DNA from: Pseudidiomarina aestuarii
Lineage (GTDB): Bacteria; Pseudomonadota; Gammaproteobacteria; Enterobacterales; Alteromonadaceae
Assembly (NCBI RefSeq): GCF_003987355.1
Contig: NZ_PIPR01000001.1
Span: forward strand, 806,001-870,000
DNA length: 64,000 nucleotides
Direction: 5' to 3'
Part shown: one piece after another, positions 1 to 10,311 of the stretch
How the letters are laid out: every line of letters begins with the position of its first letter
Numbering within the stretch: position 1 is the stretch's first letter
The notes under the pieces: generated by a model
Seen by the model: the letters and a program-made list of their open reading frames with translations, nothing else
Databases searched by the model: none
What the model was told of the DNA's origin: nothing
Program-made: the position numbers and the translations under genes

Positions 1-3000
1 GCTGCCGGAATTTACGGTTGGCCAACCTACTCCACTCATTGCGATCATGATGGATCGCTCTGCGGATATGCTGGTCGCTATATTAGCGGTACTGAAAGCA
101 GGTGCAGCTTATGTCCCCGTCGACCCTGCGTATCCGCCGCAACGTATTCGCTATATGTTGCAAGATTCCAAAGCGGTATTCGTTTTAACTCAACGCCAGT
201 TACTCAGTTCGGCCACCACCCTGTCAGAGCTCGATTTAGCAGTGTATTACATGGATGAGCAACAGCATCTGACGGCACCCAAAAGCAATCCAAAAGTACC
301 CGAAAACCAACATCGATTGGCAAATGTGATCTATACGTCAGGCACGACAGGCCGACCTAAAGGGGTGATGATTCCGCAAGCTGCTATCGTTAATCTGGCC
401 AGTGCGCAACACCAGCTGTTGGATCTGGTGAAAGAAGATAAAGTGCTGCAATTTGCGTCCTTTAGTTTTGATGCTGCCACTTGGGAAATATTTGCCACCT
501 TGCTGCAAGGCAGTACGCTAGTCATTTGTCCGAATGCTTACAAAGAAAATGTTGGCGCTTTACTCAGTCTGCTGGAACAAGAGCAGATCAGTGTCGCCAC
601 CTTGCCTCCGGCATTATTGAACGTCATGGACGCAGCCCTACTACCCAAACTGCGACTGCTAGTCGTTGCGGGTGAAGCCACTCCTTTAGCAACCATGCAG
701 CGCTGGTCCAAAGGCCGCCGTTTAATCAATGCTTATGGCCCGACTGAAACGACCGTCTGCACCAGCTTACATGTCTATCAGGATGGTGATTTAGCAACCA
801 CCATTGGCAAGCCGCTTGCTAACCTGAAATGTTATGTCCTCGACGCTCACTTACAACCTGTGCCGTGCGGTGTCCCAGGAGAACTGTACGTCTCTGGTGC
901 CGGGGTTGCGGCTGGTTATCTACATCAGACAGAACTCAGTAGCCAGCGTTTTATTGCCAATCCATATGGCAAAAATCTGGGCTCGGCGCACCAACGGTTG
1001 TATCGCACTGGGGACAGTGTCCGCAGACTACTCAACGGTGATCTAGATTATCTCGGCCGAGTTGATCATCAAGTGAAAATAAGGGGCAACAGAGTAGAAC
1101 TCGCTGAGATTGAAGCCGTATTGACAGAGTTTCCTGCTATCAAACAAGCCACTGCTATCATCCGTGAACGCGAAGGACAAAGCTACATAGCCGCCTATTT
1201 TACTTCTCAATCGTTAGGTCAGTCTGATGATGTATCTCTGGTAGCAGACTGGAATAAAATCTACGAGAGCGAATACGGCAAAAAATCGGCTGACGACTTT
1301 AATCCAGCTGATTTCGACGGTTGGAATAGTTCCTATGATGGCAAGCCTATTGCACACGAAAGCATGCTGGAATGGCGTGACGAGACCTTAGAACGTATTT
1401 TACAACTCAAACCCAAACGTATACTGGAAATAGGCAGCGGCGCTGGTTTATTGTTTTATCCGCTGTTGCCGCACTGCGACCATTACTTTGCCACAGACTT
1501 TTCAGCTGAGGCCTTAGCCAAATTGAAGTTTGGTGCAACTGTTCTCGATGTTGAGCATAAAACTCAGTTCGCCTTGTGTGACGCAGCTTCCATAGCAGAG
1601 ACTGTTGGCGACTATCAGCCGGATTTGATCATTATCAACTCGGTAATCCAGTACTTCCCTTCCTGTGAGTATCTGTTGGAGGTCTGTCAACAAGCCATGA
1701 CCCTACTAAACGGGCAGGGTCAGCTATTTATTGGTGATATTAGAGATGCTCGCTTGCTGGATATTATGCATTACGATATCCAAAAGTATTTGCAGCCTGA
1801 TGCCTCTTTTACAAGCTTAGTGGAAGCTACAAAACAAGCCAGAGTGCAGGACAAAGAACTGTTGGTATGCCCAGACTTTTTCCTGAGATTTGCTCAAGAA
1901 TTTAAAGATAGGAATGGCGAGGGTAAGAATCACATACCTATCGATCTGCTGCTCAAGGCAGGCCGCTACAGCAATGAAATGTTGAATTACCGCTATGACG
2001 TGATTGTGGATTGTAGTACTGGTGCTGCCCCACAAGCATTAGCTCAAGTGGAAACCGAGTTCCACTTCTCTGCTGACTTTGCTGTTGAGCAGTGCTGCCA
2101 GCAAAACTTAACCAGCTTTGTGATCCGCAACTATCCCAATAGTCGAGTTTATCAAAACTACATTGAGTTTCATAATTTACCCAGCAGATTGGCTGCAAAC
2201 CAACTACTGAGTTACCAGCAATTGGCTGATATTGCCAACACCTATGGCTATCAATTTAAAGCCAGTGTGCAACCTGACGACCCGGCCTTGTTAACGCTGA
2301 TTTTCCAGCGTATTGATCAACCCAGTTCCTCATTGCACGCTCAGCTCGTCAGCTCACAATTGGTCAGCGCCCGGCCAAGACCACTGGCTTATGCCGTGCG
2401 CGAACCATTAATACCGCTAAACACCAAGGAGCTGCGCTCTTATCTCGAACAAAGATTACCTGCTTTTATGCTGCCTAATATGCTAGTGCAGTTAGAGGCA
2501 ATGCCACTCACCCCGAATGGCAAACTGGATCGCAACGCCCTACCAGAGCCTGAACAGGACCAGCGCAATTATGTCGCACCAAGAAATGAACTAGAACAAG
2601 CTTTGTGCCTGATTTGGCAAGATATCCTCGGCATTACCCGAGTGGGCGTGCACGACGACTTCTTCCAGCTAGGCGGTAACTCGATATTAGCCATTTCATT
2701 GAGCCACAGAATATCAATCGTGCTACAACGTGAAGTGAGTTTGGCCAGCTTATTCAGACATAAAACCATAGCTCAGCTCACAGAGCATGGCTTAAGTAAA
2801 GAAGCCGTGCTCATCGAGCCAGCTACTGAGGCAGAGAAACCGCTGTCTTATGCACAAAATCGGCTGTGGTTTTTGCAGCAGTATGAACAAGACTCTAGCG
2901 CTTATCATATTCCCCTGCTGCTCAAACTAAACGCCAGTGACACAACGTGGTTGCCGCCTGCATTGCACGCTATATTGGAACGCCATCAGGTGTTACGTAG

Positions 3001-6000
3001 TGTTTATCAGCAGTTGGATGACACCACAGAGTTACAACTAAAGAACGCAAGTGATCTTAGCATCGAGCAGCATGATTGTGCCTCGTTAGAATTTGATCCG
3101 CTCCTGCAGGAACAAATCAATAGGCCTTTTGATTTGAACCAACAGTTGCCCATCCGCGCCAGCCTGATTGATACAGAACAGGACCATTACTTGCTACTGG
3201 TTATCCACCATATTGCTTTTGATGGCTGGAGTGTGGATTTGCTACTCAATGAATTGACGATGTACCAGCAACATTATGTGTCAGAGCAGCCACTGCAATT
3301 ACCTGAACTGCCGGTGCAATACAGCGACTTTGCCATCTGGCAACGCCAATTCTTAGCGGAAGATGAGTTAGAACGTCAATTAGACTATTGGCAACAACAA
3401 CTGCAAGGGTTTGAGCCACTGCAATTGCCTGAGTCCAACCCACGGCCAAAAGCGTTTGATTACAAAGGTGAGAACTTACAGCTAACGCTTACCAATGATT
3501 TGAGCTTGCAGTTGAAAAAACTGGCAAGACAACAACAAATTACGTTAAACAGTCTGCTATTAGCTGCCTTTAATCTACTGCTATCTAAATACTGCAATCA
3601 GAACGACATCGTCGTCGGTTGTCCTGTTGCCAATCGTCATTATCAAGGTACTGAAGCCTTGATGGGCTTTTTCGTGAACGCCTTAGCGGTGCGCAATCAG
3701 ATCAATCCAGAACAGCATTTCAATGCTTTTGCTATGGCTGTGCATCAAGGAATAGTCGCGGCTCAGGGCCATCAAGATGTGCCTTTTGAGCTGATAGTCG
3801 ACAGAATGCAGGTTGAAAGAGATAGTAGTCGACATCCGATATTTCAGGTCATGTTTTCAGTCCAGAGTTTTGGCCAAACCCAGCAGCAGTGGTGTGAGCT
3901 GCAAAGCGTGGATCAGCTTTATCCGGTGGCTAAACATGATTTAACCTGTTTTGTCACGGAACACCAGCATCATCTTACACTGGATCTAAACTACGCCAGC
4001 TCCCTATTTAGCCCTGATTTTATCGCTCAAATGGCGGAATCCTTCCAGAGCATTCTGCTGCAATTGCTTCAGCAACCTGAGGCCAAACTCAGCAGTTTTG
4101 AAGTGATCAGCGAGACACAACGGCACTGGCTATTGTATGAAAACAATCAACACCAGCAGCAGCTCGAATTCGGTCATTTAGCGGAATACTGGCGCCATTC
4201 TGTGGCGAATAAAGGCACAGAGTCAGCATTACGTTGTAATGGTATAACACTAAGTTATCAGCAACTTGATCAATTATCCGATCAGTTAGCTGGCTTTATC
4301 CATGACCAGCAGTATTTGTCCGAGCAGCCAGTGATTGCAATCGTACTGGACCGTTCCATTGAGCTTTTTGTCTCACTATTAGCCAGTATCAAGTTGGGTG
4401 CGGCCTATCTCCCCATTGACAGCGCGACTCCAGCAGATCGCATAGCTTTCATGGTAGAGGACAGTCAAGCCGACTTGGTGATTAGTAGCCAAACCTTGTG
4501 TAATCTAATCCCGCGCCAACTGCAGGTGTTAGATCTGAGCCTGTTGGAGCTGTCAGCCCTTCCTGTTGAGGCCCCGACCGTTAAGCCATCGCCACAAGAC
4601 CCAGCTTATATTATCTACACGTCAGGAACGACTGGCTTGCCTAAAGGTGTTTTAATTACGCACCGTTCCGTCGTCAATTACATTGCGAATGTAGGCAACG
4701 GCAATATGCCTCAAGGTTCCGTGGTGGATTTCTCGTCGAGCATAGCCTTTGACCTGAGCGTGACGACCACTTTAGTGCCTTTAATGCTGGGCTGCGAAAT
4801 CGTTATTTTTACCGAAACGCTCAAAGATCTCGATGCTTATCGCCAGCATCTACTTACTGAGCGGGTCACTTTTGCCAAACTGGTTCCTAGTCTCGCAGAA
4901 CAAGTATTTTTGGACGACAACCGCATCCACTTAACTACATTGATGGTTGGCGGCGAAAAGCTCAAACTTCAGCAAAAATCACTGCTGTTACAGAACTGTG
5001 ACCGACTTTTGGATGAATATGGTCCGACTGAAACCACCGTGGGCGCTTGTCTAGCCGATGTAGCAGAGGATCAGGGTATCGGTCGTGCTTACGCCAATTA
5101 CAAACTTTATGTACTGGATGCAGCACAAAAACCGGTACCGGTAGGCGTATGGGGAGAGCTTTATATTGCAGGGTTTGGCGTGGCTTCAGGCTATTTGAAC
5201 CGACCTGAATTAACAGCCGAACGTTTTGTTACCAACCCCTTTGACTCGAATTCAGACTATCAACGCCTCTATCGTACCGGCGACACAGTGCGCTGGTTAC
5301 CCAGTGGTGAGCTGGAATACTTAGCCCGCAATGACAATCAGGTGAAACTCCGAGGTTACCGCATTGAATGTGGTGAAGTCGAAGCTGCAGTAGAGCAGCT
5401 GGAACAGGTCCAGCAGTCTGTTGTTGTGCTGAAACAGGTGGGGCAACAACCCGCGCTAGTCGCTTATTATGTTGCTGCTGAAAAACTCGATGAAGATCTG
5501 CTTCGAGATACAGTCGCTGGGTTCCTACCCGACTATATGCAACCGGCTTATTATCAGTGGATGTCCGCATTACCCTTAACGAATAACGGCAAACTGGACC
5601 ATAAACAATTACCCGACCCTGAAATCCAGCAACAGCAATTCGAGCAGGCAGAAGACCCACTTGAACAACAATTACTGAGCATCTGGCAACCTCTACTGGC
5701 CGTCGAGAAACTCGGTGTCCACGACGACTTCTTCCGCAGTGGTGGCGACTCTATCTTATCGATTCAGTTGGTATCACGTTTGCGCAAAGCGGGTCTCAGT
5801 TTGTCGGTAAAAGATCTATTTGAACACCGAACTGTACGAACTTTAGCCAGACATTTGCAGTCAGTCACGACCGCTCGACCCGGGGTTGAGCCAGGTTTGG
5901 CACAAGGTCAGTTTGGATTGCTACCGATACAACAGAATTTTTTCCGGCAACTTGAGCAAGGACAAATTTCGCAACCAAATCACTGGAATCAGAGCTTTTT

Positions 6001-9000
6001 TATTGCTGTGCCGAAGCTTGAAATCAAACCACTGCAGCAGGCCTGGGCGGCATTAATTCAGCGCCATGATATTCTGCGCTGTGTCTTTGTCTTTGACCAA
6101 GGTCAGTGGCAACATGAATATAGGGCTCAACCCGTTCCGGAAGTGCAACTGATCGATGCACGAACTTTCGATGAAAACGAACTCGCGCAGCAATTAACGA
6201 ACCTACAACAAAGTCTAAATATTGAAACGGGTCCTTTGTACGGGCTGGCTTATCTGATCGATTCTGAGCAACAAGGCAGGATTTTTATCTATTGCCATCA
6301 TTTGCTAATCGACGTCGTCTCTTGGCGTATCCTGCTGGAAGATTTGCATGCACTTTATCAAGGCAAGGCTGCAGCACAGAGCACCAGCAGCTACCAGCAA
6401 TGGGTCAGTTATGTAGACAGCTACCCTGCTCTGTTTGCTGGGGAGCGCAGCTACTGGCAAAACACTGCACAACAACAAATCGATTACTCGACGTTAGCAG
6501 TGATGCAGCCTGACACTGGAAAGCACTGCCAACGTATTGAGTTTTCAGCAGAGCTAACACACCAATTACTGAAACAAGCCAACAAGGCCTATGACACTGA
6601 GATTAATGACTTACTACTGACCGCTCTTGCCCGAGCTTTGCAGCAACTTTTTGAATTACCGTCTGTCACTGTCAGTTTGGAAGGTCATGGCCGCCAGCCA
6701 CAAGACAACCAGTTGGATTTAAGCCATAGCATTGGCTGGTTTACCAGCCAATATCCTGTCAATTTACAAGCAGCAGACGAGCCAGGTCTGGCTATTCGCC
6801 AGATCAAACAACAACTGCGACAGGTTCCAAATAAAGGCTTGGGTTTTGGCGCATTTGCCGAACAGCTACAGCTCCATTTACCTGCGATCCAATTTAACTA
6901 CCTCGGTGTCTTGAATGCAGATGACTCAGACGAATGGGTCATTCAATTAGATGAGCTGTCTTGTGGTATTGCGCCCAGCAATCAGCAATCTTGGTTGTTG
7001 GATATCAACGGTGCTGTCGAACACGGCCGGTTATTCTTTGATGTTAGTAGTAACCTATGCACTGCACAGAGCAACCAGTTTGCCTCTCTATTTGAACAGC
7101 AAATAACGGCTTTAACTGGACATTGTGTGGCGTTACCGGACGCTGGCTCCAGAGAAAAAACGCCAGCAGATTTTGGTGTGCCGCTGACGCTCGAATACTA
7201 TGACCAACTGATGCAGCAACATCAACTGGATGCCATTTATTCTGCAACGTCCCTACAAAAAGGCTTCTTGTCACATGCGTTAATGCATCCAGACGATGAT
7301 GCCTACCGAGTGCAGTTTGTTATTGATTATTACCAACAGCTTGATGTGTCTTTATACCGTCAGGCTTGGCAACTGGCCGTACAAAGTTTCCCAGCGCTCA
7401 GAACCAGTTTTGACTGGACGGAGCACCCGGTACAATTGGTTCACAGCTCGGCCCAGCTTGAACTGGTGGAACTGGACTATAGCCAGTCGGATAATGCAGA
7501 GCAGCAGGTACAAGAACTGCAACAACAGGATCGTAAACGCGCCTTCGACTTGAGACAGCCCTGCTTATTGCGACTTTATCTGATTAAACTCTCTGAAGAT
7601 CATTACTGTCTGTTGCGCAGTGAACACCATTCCATTTCGGATGGCTGGAGTGGTCCACAACTGATGAAAACCGTACATGGTTTTTATCAGGCACTATTGA
7701 GCGGTAATAAACCCTCTGTGATTAATCAGCAAAGCTACTTGCAGGCACAAAGTTATTATCATTATCACCAGCAAAGTTGTCAGGCTTACTGGCAACAACA
7801 ACTGGCCGAAATGACAACAGTGAACGATTTATCACCACTTTTTGACCTACCCTTCACAAGAAAAGAGGCAGAACAGCACTTGGTCACCCAAGCAGGCCAG
7901 GTTTTTTGTCAAACCTCTGTATCAGCTTTTGCAGGGCTAACTCAGCAACACGGGATCACCTTAAGTACTCTGTTGCAATTTGTCTGGCATAAGTTAATAA
8001 CGAGTTATACCTTTGCTCCACAAACCTTAGCTGGTACTACGATCTCCGGACGTGCTCTACCTATCGAAGGGATAGAGGAAAGCGTCGGACTCTATATCAA
8101 CACCTTACCACTGCTAGTGAACTGGGATAATTCCAATACAGTTCTGCAGCAGTTGCAGCAGATCAGCAAGGCTATTAATTCCATGAACCATTTTTCTTTT
8201 GCTGATTTGGCTGACCTACAGCGTGGTCGTGGTTCGTTGTTCCAGTCTATTGTGGTGTTCGAAAACTACCCATCGGCAGAAGAACAACAAGACATACAGT
8301 ATCAGTATCGTGAAGCGTTCGAGAAGGTTAATTATCCGCTGGTACTGGTGGCGTATCAGCAAGGCGATAGTCTGCATTATGGTCTGAAATACGATGCAAC
8401 CCACTTATCGGACCGGGGCGCCAGCCAGCTTTTGTCGCAATTGAATTCATTGCTTACAGAACTACCTGAAGCTTTGCTGAGACCCCATTCAGAGCTGTGC
8501 ATCAAGCAAGCAAGCACGGAGTCATGGTGTCTAGAAGGACCCAGTCGAACTCTACCAGCAACTGATGTCATCCAGTGGTTTGAAAAAACGGTCGACCTCT
8601 ATCCAGAGCACAAGGCAATCTACTTTGAGGGCGACTATCTAAGCTACCGTCAATTACAGCAACTGAGTGATCAATTGGCGGGTAAACTCATTACTCAATT
8701 ACGGCCCGATCCTGATGCCGTGATTGCACTTTGCCTACACAAATCTGCTGCTATGATTGTTGCGATGTTAGCGGTGATGAAAGCAGGTGCTGCTTACCTG
8801 CCAATTGCCCCAGATGCTCCTGAGGAGCGCACTGCTTTCATGCTCAGCGATAGCAAGGCGTTATTGGTGCTTACCGATGCAGATACCCAGCAATCTATCA
8901 GTACACTCAGTCCGTGCCCAACTATCGTGCTGAATCTGCAAAAAATGCAGTCTGAAGCCGAAGCAACCACAGCAAACAAACCGAGTTGGACCTTAGCCAG

Positions 9001-10309
9001 TAACCAATTGGCTTACTTGATTTACACCTCCGGCACCACAGGACAACCGAAAGCAGTGATGACAGAGCATCAAGGGCTGATAAATATTACTCAGTCTCAG
9101 CAATTGTTACTCGCGCACCAGCCAGGCGATAAAGTGTTGCAGTTTTCTAACTATGTATTTGATGCCTCGGTCTTTGAAATCTTCCCTGTCTTAACCAGCG
9201 GTGCTTGCCTATACGTACTCCCGCAACCGCTGCAAAATGATGTAACTGGACTCGTAGATTATCTCTGTACGCATCAAATCATCACAGCGTTTATCAGTAC
9301 CGCAGTCATTAAGCATCTCCACGGACTGGAGCGAACCAAATTGCAGCAGCTCTATACTGGCGGCGAATCTTTGGATGGCTTGCAGCAATTGCCACCCTGT
9401 ACTTTATGGAATCAATATGGTCCCACCGAAACCAGTGTTTGTGCCACACAAAGCCAAGTGCTGGACGTCGACAACATTGCCATAGGCAGGCCAGTGCAAA
9501 ATATGCGCGCTTATTTACTGGATCAATGGGGTTTACCTGCGGTACCCGGAGCGATTGCTGAACTTTGTCTGAGTGGTATCGGCTTAGCACGAGGTTATCT
9601 GGGTAAAATTGAACTGACTGCAGAAAAATTCACAAGCAACCCCTACAGTGCTGAGCCCGGTTTTGAACGTTTGTATCACTCGGGCGATTTAGTTCGTCTT
9701 GGTACTGACGGTCAGATGTATTATGTGGGTCGCCGTGATCAGCAAGTGAAAATTAGAGGCTATCGGGTTGAATTGGCAGAAATTGAACACGCCATACTGC
9801 AACATCCAGCCGTTGAACAGGTGCTGGTGATGCAGCGTCAACAGGACGAGCAACTGCTCCTGGTGGCATATTATCTGTCGCGCCAGCAGGCAGACAGCAA
9901 AACACTGCAATCTCACCTCAAGCCTTTGCTACCAGACTACATGCAACCTCAAGCATGGGTGCTATTAGAGAAAATGCCGTTGGCTGCTAGTGGCAAAATT
10001 GATCGAAGCGCTCTACCCGATGCCGAATTTGTCACAGGGTCAGTCAAAGCCAGTACCGAAACTGAGCGCAAATTAGCGCAACTTTGGCAACAAAGCCTAG
10101 GGGTTCGTGAGCCGGGAATAGAGGATGATTTTTATCAACTCGGTGGAGATTCTATTCTGGCGATTAGTCTGAGTCAGCAAATTGCCTCTGCTTTTAATTG
10201 TCAACTCTCCGTCAGCGATTTTATCCGAGCTAAAACTATAGCCGCTATAGCTCAGATCATTGATCAACAGATACTGCAGCAAACCAGCTTTGATAGCGGA
10301 GAAATTTAA
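1..10309 (+). CDS. Non-ribosomal peptide synthetase, 5'-truncated (three modules)
   Basis: Open reading frame running from the left window edge (frame of base 2) to a TAA at 10307; more than 3,420 residues, start codon outside the window. NRPS enzymes activate amino acids as adenylates, load them on the phosphopantetheine of carrier (T) domains and condense them in the cytoplasm. Visible order: A (entered at core A1/A2, LKAGAAYVPVDP) with an inserted methyltransferase, T, C, A, T, E, C, A, T. Core motifs are intact: YTSGTTGxPK in each A domain, GGNS/GGDS phosphopantetheine serines, HHxxxDGWS in C domains, HHLLIDVVSW in the E domain. The protein is strongly Gln-rich. It ends right after a T domain without TE, so the chain must pass to the next gene, which starts 2 bp downstream and has its GGAG ribosome site inside this gene's end. 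No frameshift seen. Confidence 0.97.
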   Translation, partial: LPEFTVGQPTPLIAIMMDRSADMLVAILAVLKAGAAYVPVDPAYPPQRIRYMLQDSKAVFVLTQRQLLSSATTLSELDLAVYYMDEQQHLTAPKSNPKVPENQHRLANVIYTSGTTGRPKGVMIPQAAIVNLASAQHQLLDLVKEDKVLQFASFSFDAATWEIFATLLQGSTLVICPNAYKENVGALLSLLEQEQISVATLPPALLNVMDAALLPKLRLLVVAGEATPLATMQRWSKGRRLINAYGPTETTVCTSLHVYQDGDLATTIGKPLANLKCYVLDAHLQPVPCGVPGELYVSGAGVAAGYLHQTELSSQRFIANPYGKNLGSAHQRLYRTGDSVRRLLNGDLDYLGRVDHQVKIRGNRVELAEIEAVLTEFPAIKQATAIIREREGQSYIAAYFTSQSLGQSDDVSLVADWNKIYESEYGKKSADDFNPADFDGWNSSYDGKPIAHESMLEWRDETLERILQLKPKRILEIGSGAGLLFYPLLPHCDHYFATDFSAEALAKLKFGATVLDVEHKTQFALCDAASIAETVGDYQPDLIIINSVIQYFPSCEYLLEVCQQAMTLLNGQGQLFIGDIRDARLLDIMHYDIQKYLQPDASFTSLVEATKQARVQDKELLVCPDFFLRFAQEFKDRNGEGKNHIPIDLLLKAGRYSNEMLNYRYDVIVDCSTGAAPQALAQVETEFHFSADFAVEQCCQQNLTSFVIRNYPNSRVYQNYIEFHNLPSRLAANQLLSYQQLADIANTYGYQFKASVQPDDPALLTLIFQRIDQPSSSLHAQLVSSQLVSARPRPLAYAVREPLIPLNTKELRSYLEQRLPAFMLPNMLVQLEAMPLTPNGKLDRNALPEPEQDQRNYVAPRNELEQALCLIWQDILGITRVGVHDDFFQLGGNSILAISLSHRISIVLQREVSLASLFRHKTIAQLTEHGLSKEAVLIEPATEAEKPLSYAQNRLWFLQQYEQDSSAYHIPLLLKLNASDTTWLPPALHAILERHQVLRSVYQQLDDTTELQLKNASDLSIEQHDCASLEFDPLLQEQINRPFDLNQQLPIRASLIDTEQDHYLLLVIHHIAFDGWSVDLLLNELTMYQQHYVSEQPLQLPELPVQYSDFAIWQRQFLAEDELERQLDYWQQQLQGFEPLQLPESNPRPKAFDYKGENLQLTLTNDLSLQLKKLARQQQITLNSLLLAAFNLLLSKYCNQNDIVVGCPVANRHYQGTEALMGFFVNALAVRNQINPEQHFNAFAMAVHQGIVAAQGHQDVPFELIVDRMQVERDSSRHPIFQVMFSVQSFGQTQQQWCELQSVDQLYPVAKHDLTCFVTEHQHHLTLDLNYASSLFSPDFIAQMAESFQSILLQLLQQPEAKLSSFEVISETQRHWLLYENNQHQQQLEFGHLAEYWRHSVANKGTESALRCNGITLSYQQLDQLSDQLAGFIHDQQYLSEQPVIAIVLDRSIELFVSLLASIKLGAAYLPIDSATPADRIAFMVEDSQADLVISSQTLCNLIPRQLQVLDLSLLELSALPVEAPTVKPSPQDPAYIIYTSGTTGLPKGVLITHRSVVNYIANVGNGNMPQGSVVDFSSSIAFDLSVTTTLVPLMLGCEIVIFTETLKDLDAYRQHLLTERVTFAKLVPSLAEQVFLDDNRIHLTTLMVGGEKLKLQQKSLLLQNCDRLLDEYGPTETTVGACLADVAEDQGIGRAYANYKLYVLDAAQKPVPVGVWGELYIAGFGVASGYLNRPELTAERFVTNPFDSNSDYQRLYRTGDTVRWLPSGELEYLARNDNQVKLRGYRIECGEVEAAVEQLEQVQQSVVVLKQVGQQPALVAYYVAAEKLDEDLLRDTVAGFLPDYMQPAYYQWMSALPLTNNGKLDHKQLPDPEIQQQQFEQAEDPLEQQLLSIWQPLLAVEKLGVHDDFFRSGGDSILSIQLVSRLRKAGLSLSVKDLFEHRTVRTLARHLQSVTTARPGVEPGLAQGQFGLLPIQQNFFRQLEQGQISQPNHWNQSFFIAVPKLEIKPLQQAWAALIQRHDILRCVFVFDQGQWQHEYRAQPVPEVQLIDARTFDENELAQQLTNLQQSLNIETGPLYGLAYLIDSEQQGRIFIYCHHLLIDVVSWRILLEDLHALYQGKAAAQSTSSYQQWVSYVDSYPALFAGERSYWQNTAQQQIDYSTLAVMQPDTGKHCQRIEFSAELTHQLLKQANKAYDTEINDLLLTALARALQQLFELPSVTVSLEGHGRQPQDNQLDLSHSIGWFTSQYPVNLQAADEPGLAIRQIKQQLRQVPNKGLGFGAFAEQLQLHLPAIQFNYLGVLNADDSDEWVIQLDELSCGIAPSNQQSWLLDINGAVEHGRLFFDVSSNLCTAQSNQFASLFEQQITALTGHCVALPDAGSREKTPADFGVPLTLEYYDQLMQQHQLDAIYSATSLQKGFLSHALMHPDDDAYRVQFVIDYYQQLDVSLYRQAWQLAVQSFPALRTSFDWTEHPVQLVHSSAQLELVELDYSQSDNAEQQVQELQQQDRKRAFDLRQPCLLRLYLIKLSEDHYCLLRSEHHSISDGWSGPQLMKTVHGFYQALLSGNKPSVINQQSYLQAQSYYHYHQQSCQAYWQQQLAEMTTVNDLSPLFDLPFTRKEAEQHLVTQAGQVFCQTSVSAFAGLTQQHGITLSTLLQFVWHKLITSYTFAPQTLAGTTISGRALPIEGIEESVGLYINTLPLLVNWDNSNTVLQQLQQISKAINSMNHFSFADLADLQRGRGSLFQSIVVFENYPSAEEQQDIQYQYREAFEKVNYPLVLVAYQQGDSLHYGLKYDATHLSDRGASQLLSQLNSLLTELPEALLRPHSELCIKQASTESWCLEGPSRTLPATDVIQWFEKTVDLYPEHKAIYFEGDYLSYRQLQQLSDQLAGKLITQLRPDPDAVIALCLHKSAAMIVAMLAVMKAGAAYLPIAPDAPEERTAFMLSDSKALLVLTDADTQQSISTLSPCPTIVLNLQKMQSEAEATTANKPSWTLASNQLAYLIYTSGTTGQPKAVMTEHQGLINITQSQQLLLAHQPGDKVLQFSNYVFDASVFEIFPVLTSGACLYVLPQPLQNDVTGLVDYLCTHQIITAFISTAVIKHLHGLERTKLQQLYTGGESLDGLQQLPPCTLWNQYGPTETSVCATQSQVLDVDNIAIGRPVQNMRAYLLDQWGLPAVPGAIAELCLSGIGLARGYLGKIELTAEKFTSNPYSAEPGFERLYHSGDLVRLGTDGQMYYVGRRDQQVKIRGYRVELAEIEHAILQHPAVEQVLVMQRQQDEQLLLVAYYLSRQQADSKTLQSHLKPLLPDYMQPQAWVLLEKMPLAASGKIDRSALPDAEFVTGSVKASTETERKLAQLWQQSLGVREPGIEDDFYQLGGDSILAISLSQQIASAFNCQLSVSDFIRAKTIAAIAQIIDQQILQQTSFDSGEI
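2..2800 (+). other. NRPS module: A(Phe)-N-methyltransferase-T
   Basis: The A-domain pocket residues, aligned by eye to GrsA, read DAWTVAAVCK (FDAATWE, then ATLPP, VVAGEA, NAYGPTETTVC, final Lys in NGKLDR). This is the known phenylalanine-type code. Between cores A8 and A10 (about 1240-2390) sits an inserted methyltransferase with SAM motif I ILEIGSGAGLL (about 1420-1450) and the upstream GWNSSYDGKPI block typical of NRPS N-methyltransferases. The carrier serine codon is at 2681. Predicted unit: N-methyl-phenylalanine. Domain identity is seen; the substrate is inference from the code. Confidence 0.8.
2835..7170 (+). other. NRPS module: C-A(Asn)-T-E
   Basis: The C domain (about 2835-4130) has [10 protein letters not shown] and HHIAFDGWS and looks LCL-type. 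The A domain (about 4150-5620) has pocket residues DLTKMGEVGK, one residue from the classical asparagine code DLTKLGEVGK. The T domain has GGDS with its serine codon at 5750. The epimerisation domain (about 5910-7150) shows LLPIQQ, CHHLLIDVVSWRIL, EGHGR and FNYLG. Predicted unit: D-asparagine. The next C domain is of the different, DCL-like sequence type expected after an E domain. Confidence 0.82.
7180..10290 (+). other. NRPS module: C(DCL-like)-A(hydrophobic?)-T
   Basis: The C domain has HHSISDGWSG and an atypical N-terminus (YSATSLQKGFLSHAL), as in condensation domains that accept a D-configured donor. The A-domain pocket reads approximately DAFFYGQVCK (FDASVFE, AFISTAV, LYTGGE, NQYGPTETSVC). 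The first four residues resemble aliphatic (Ile/Val-type) codes, but the whole string matches none that I recall, so the substrate is left open. The T-domain GGDS serine codon is at 10151. The C-terminal tail after the T domain is short and acidic at its end (SFDSGEI). Confidence 0.7.
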
Positions 10310-10311
10310 CC

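Noticed and set aside
5229-5660. 143-codon open frame on the minus strand inside the NRPS gene
   Set aside because: Antisense shadow of the Asn-module A domain; no ribosome site or recognisable protein.
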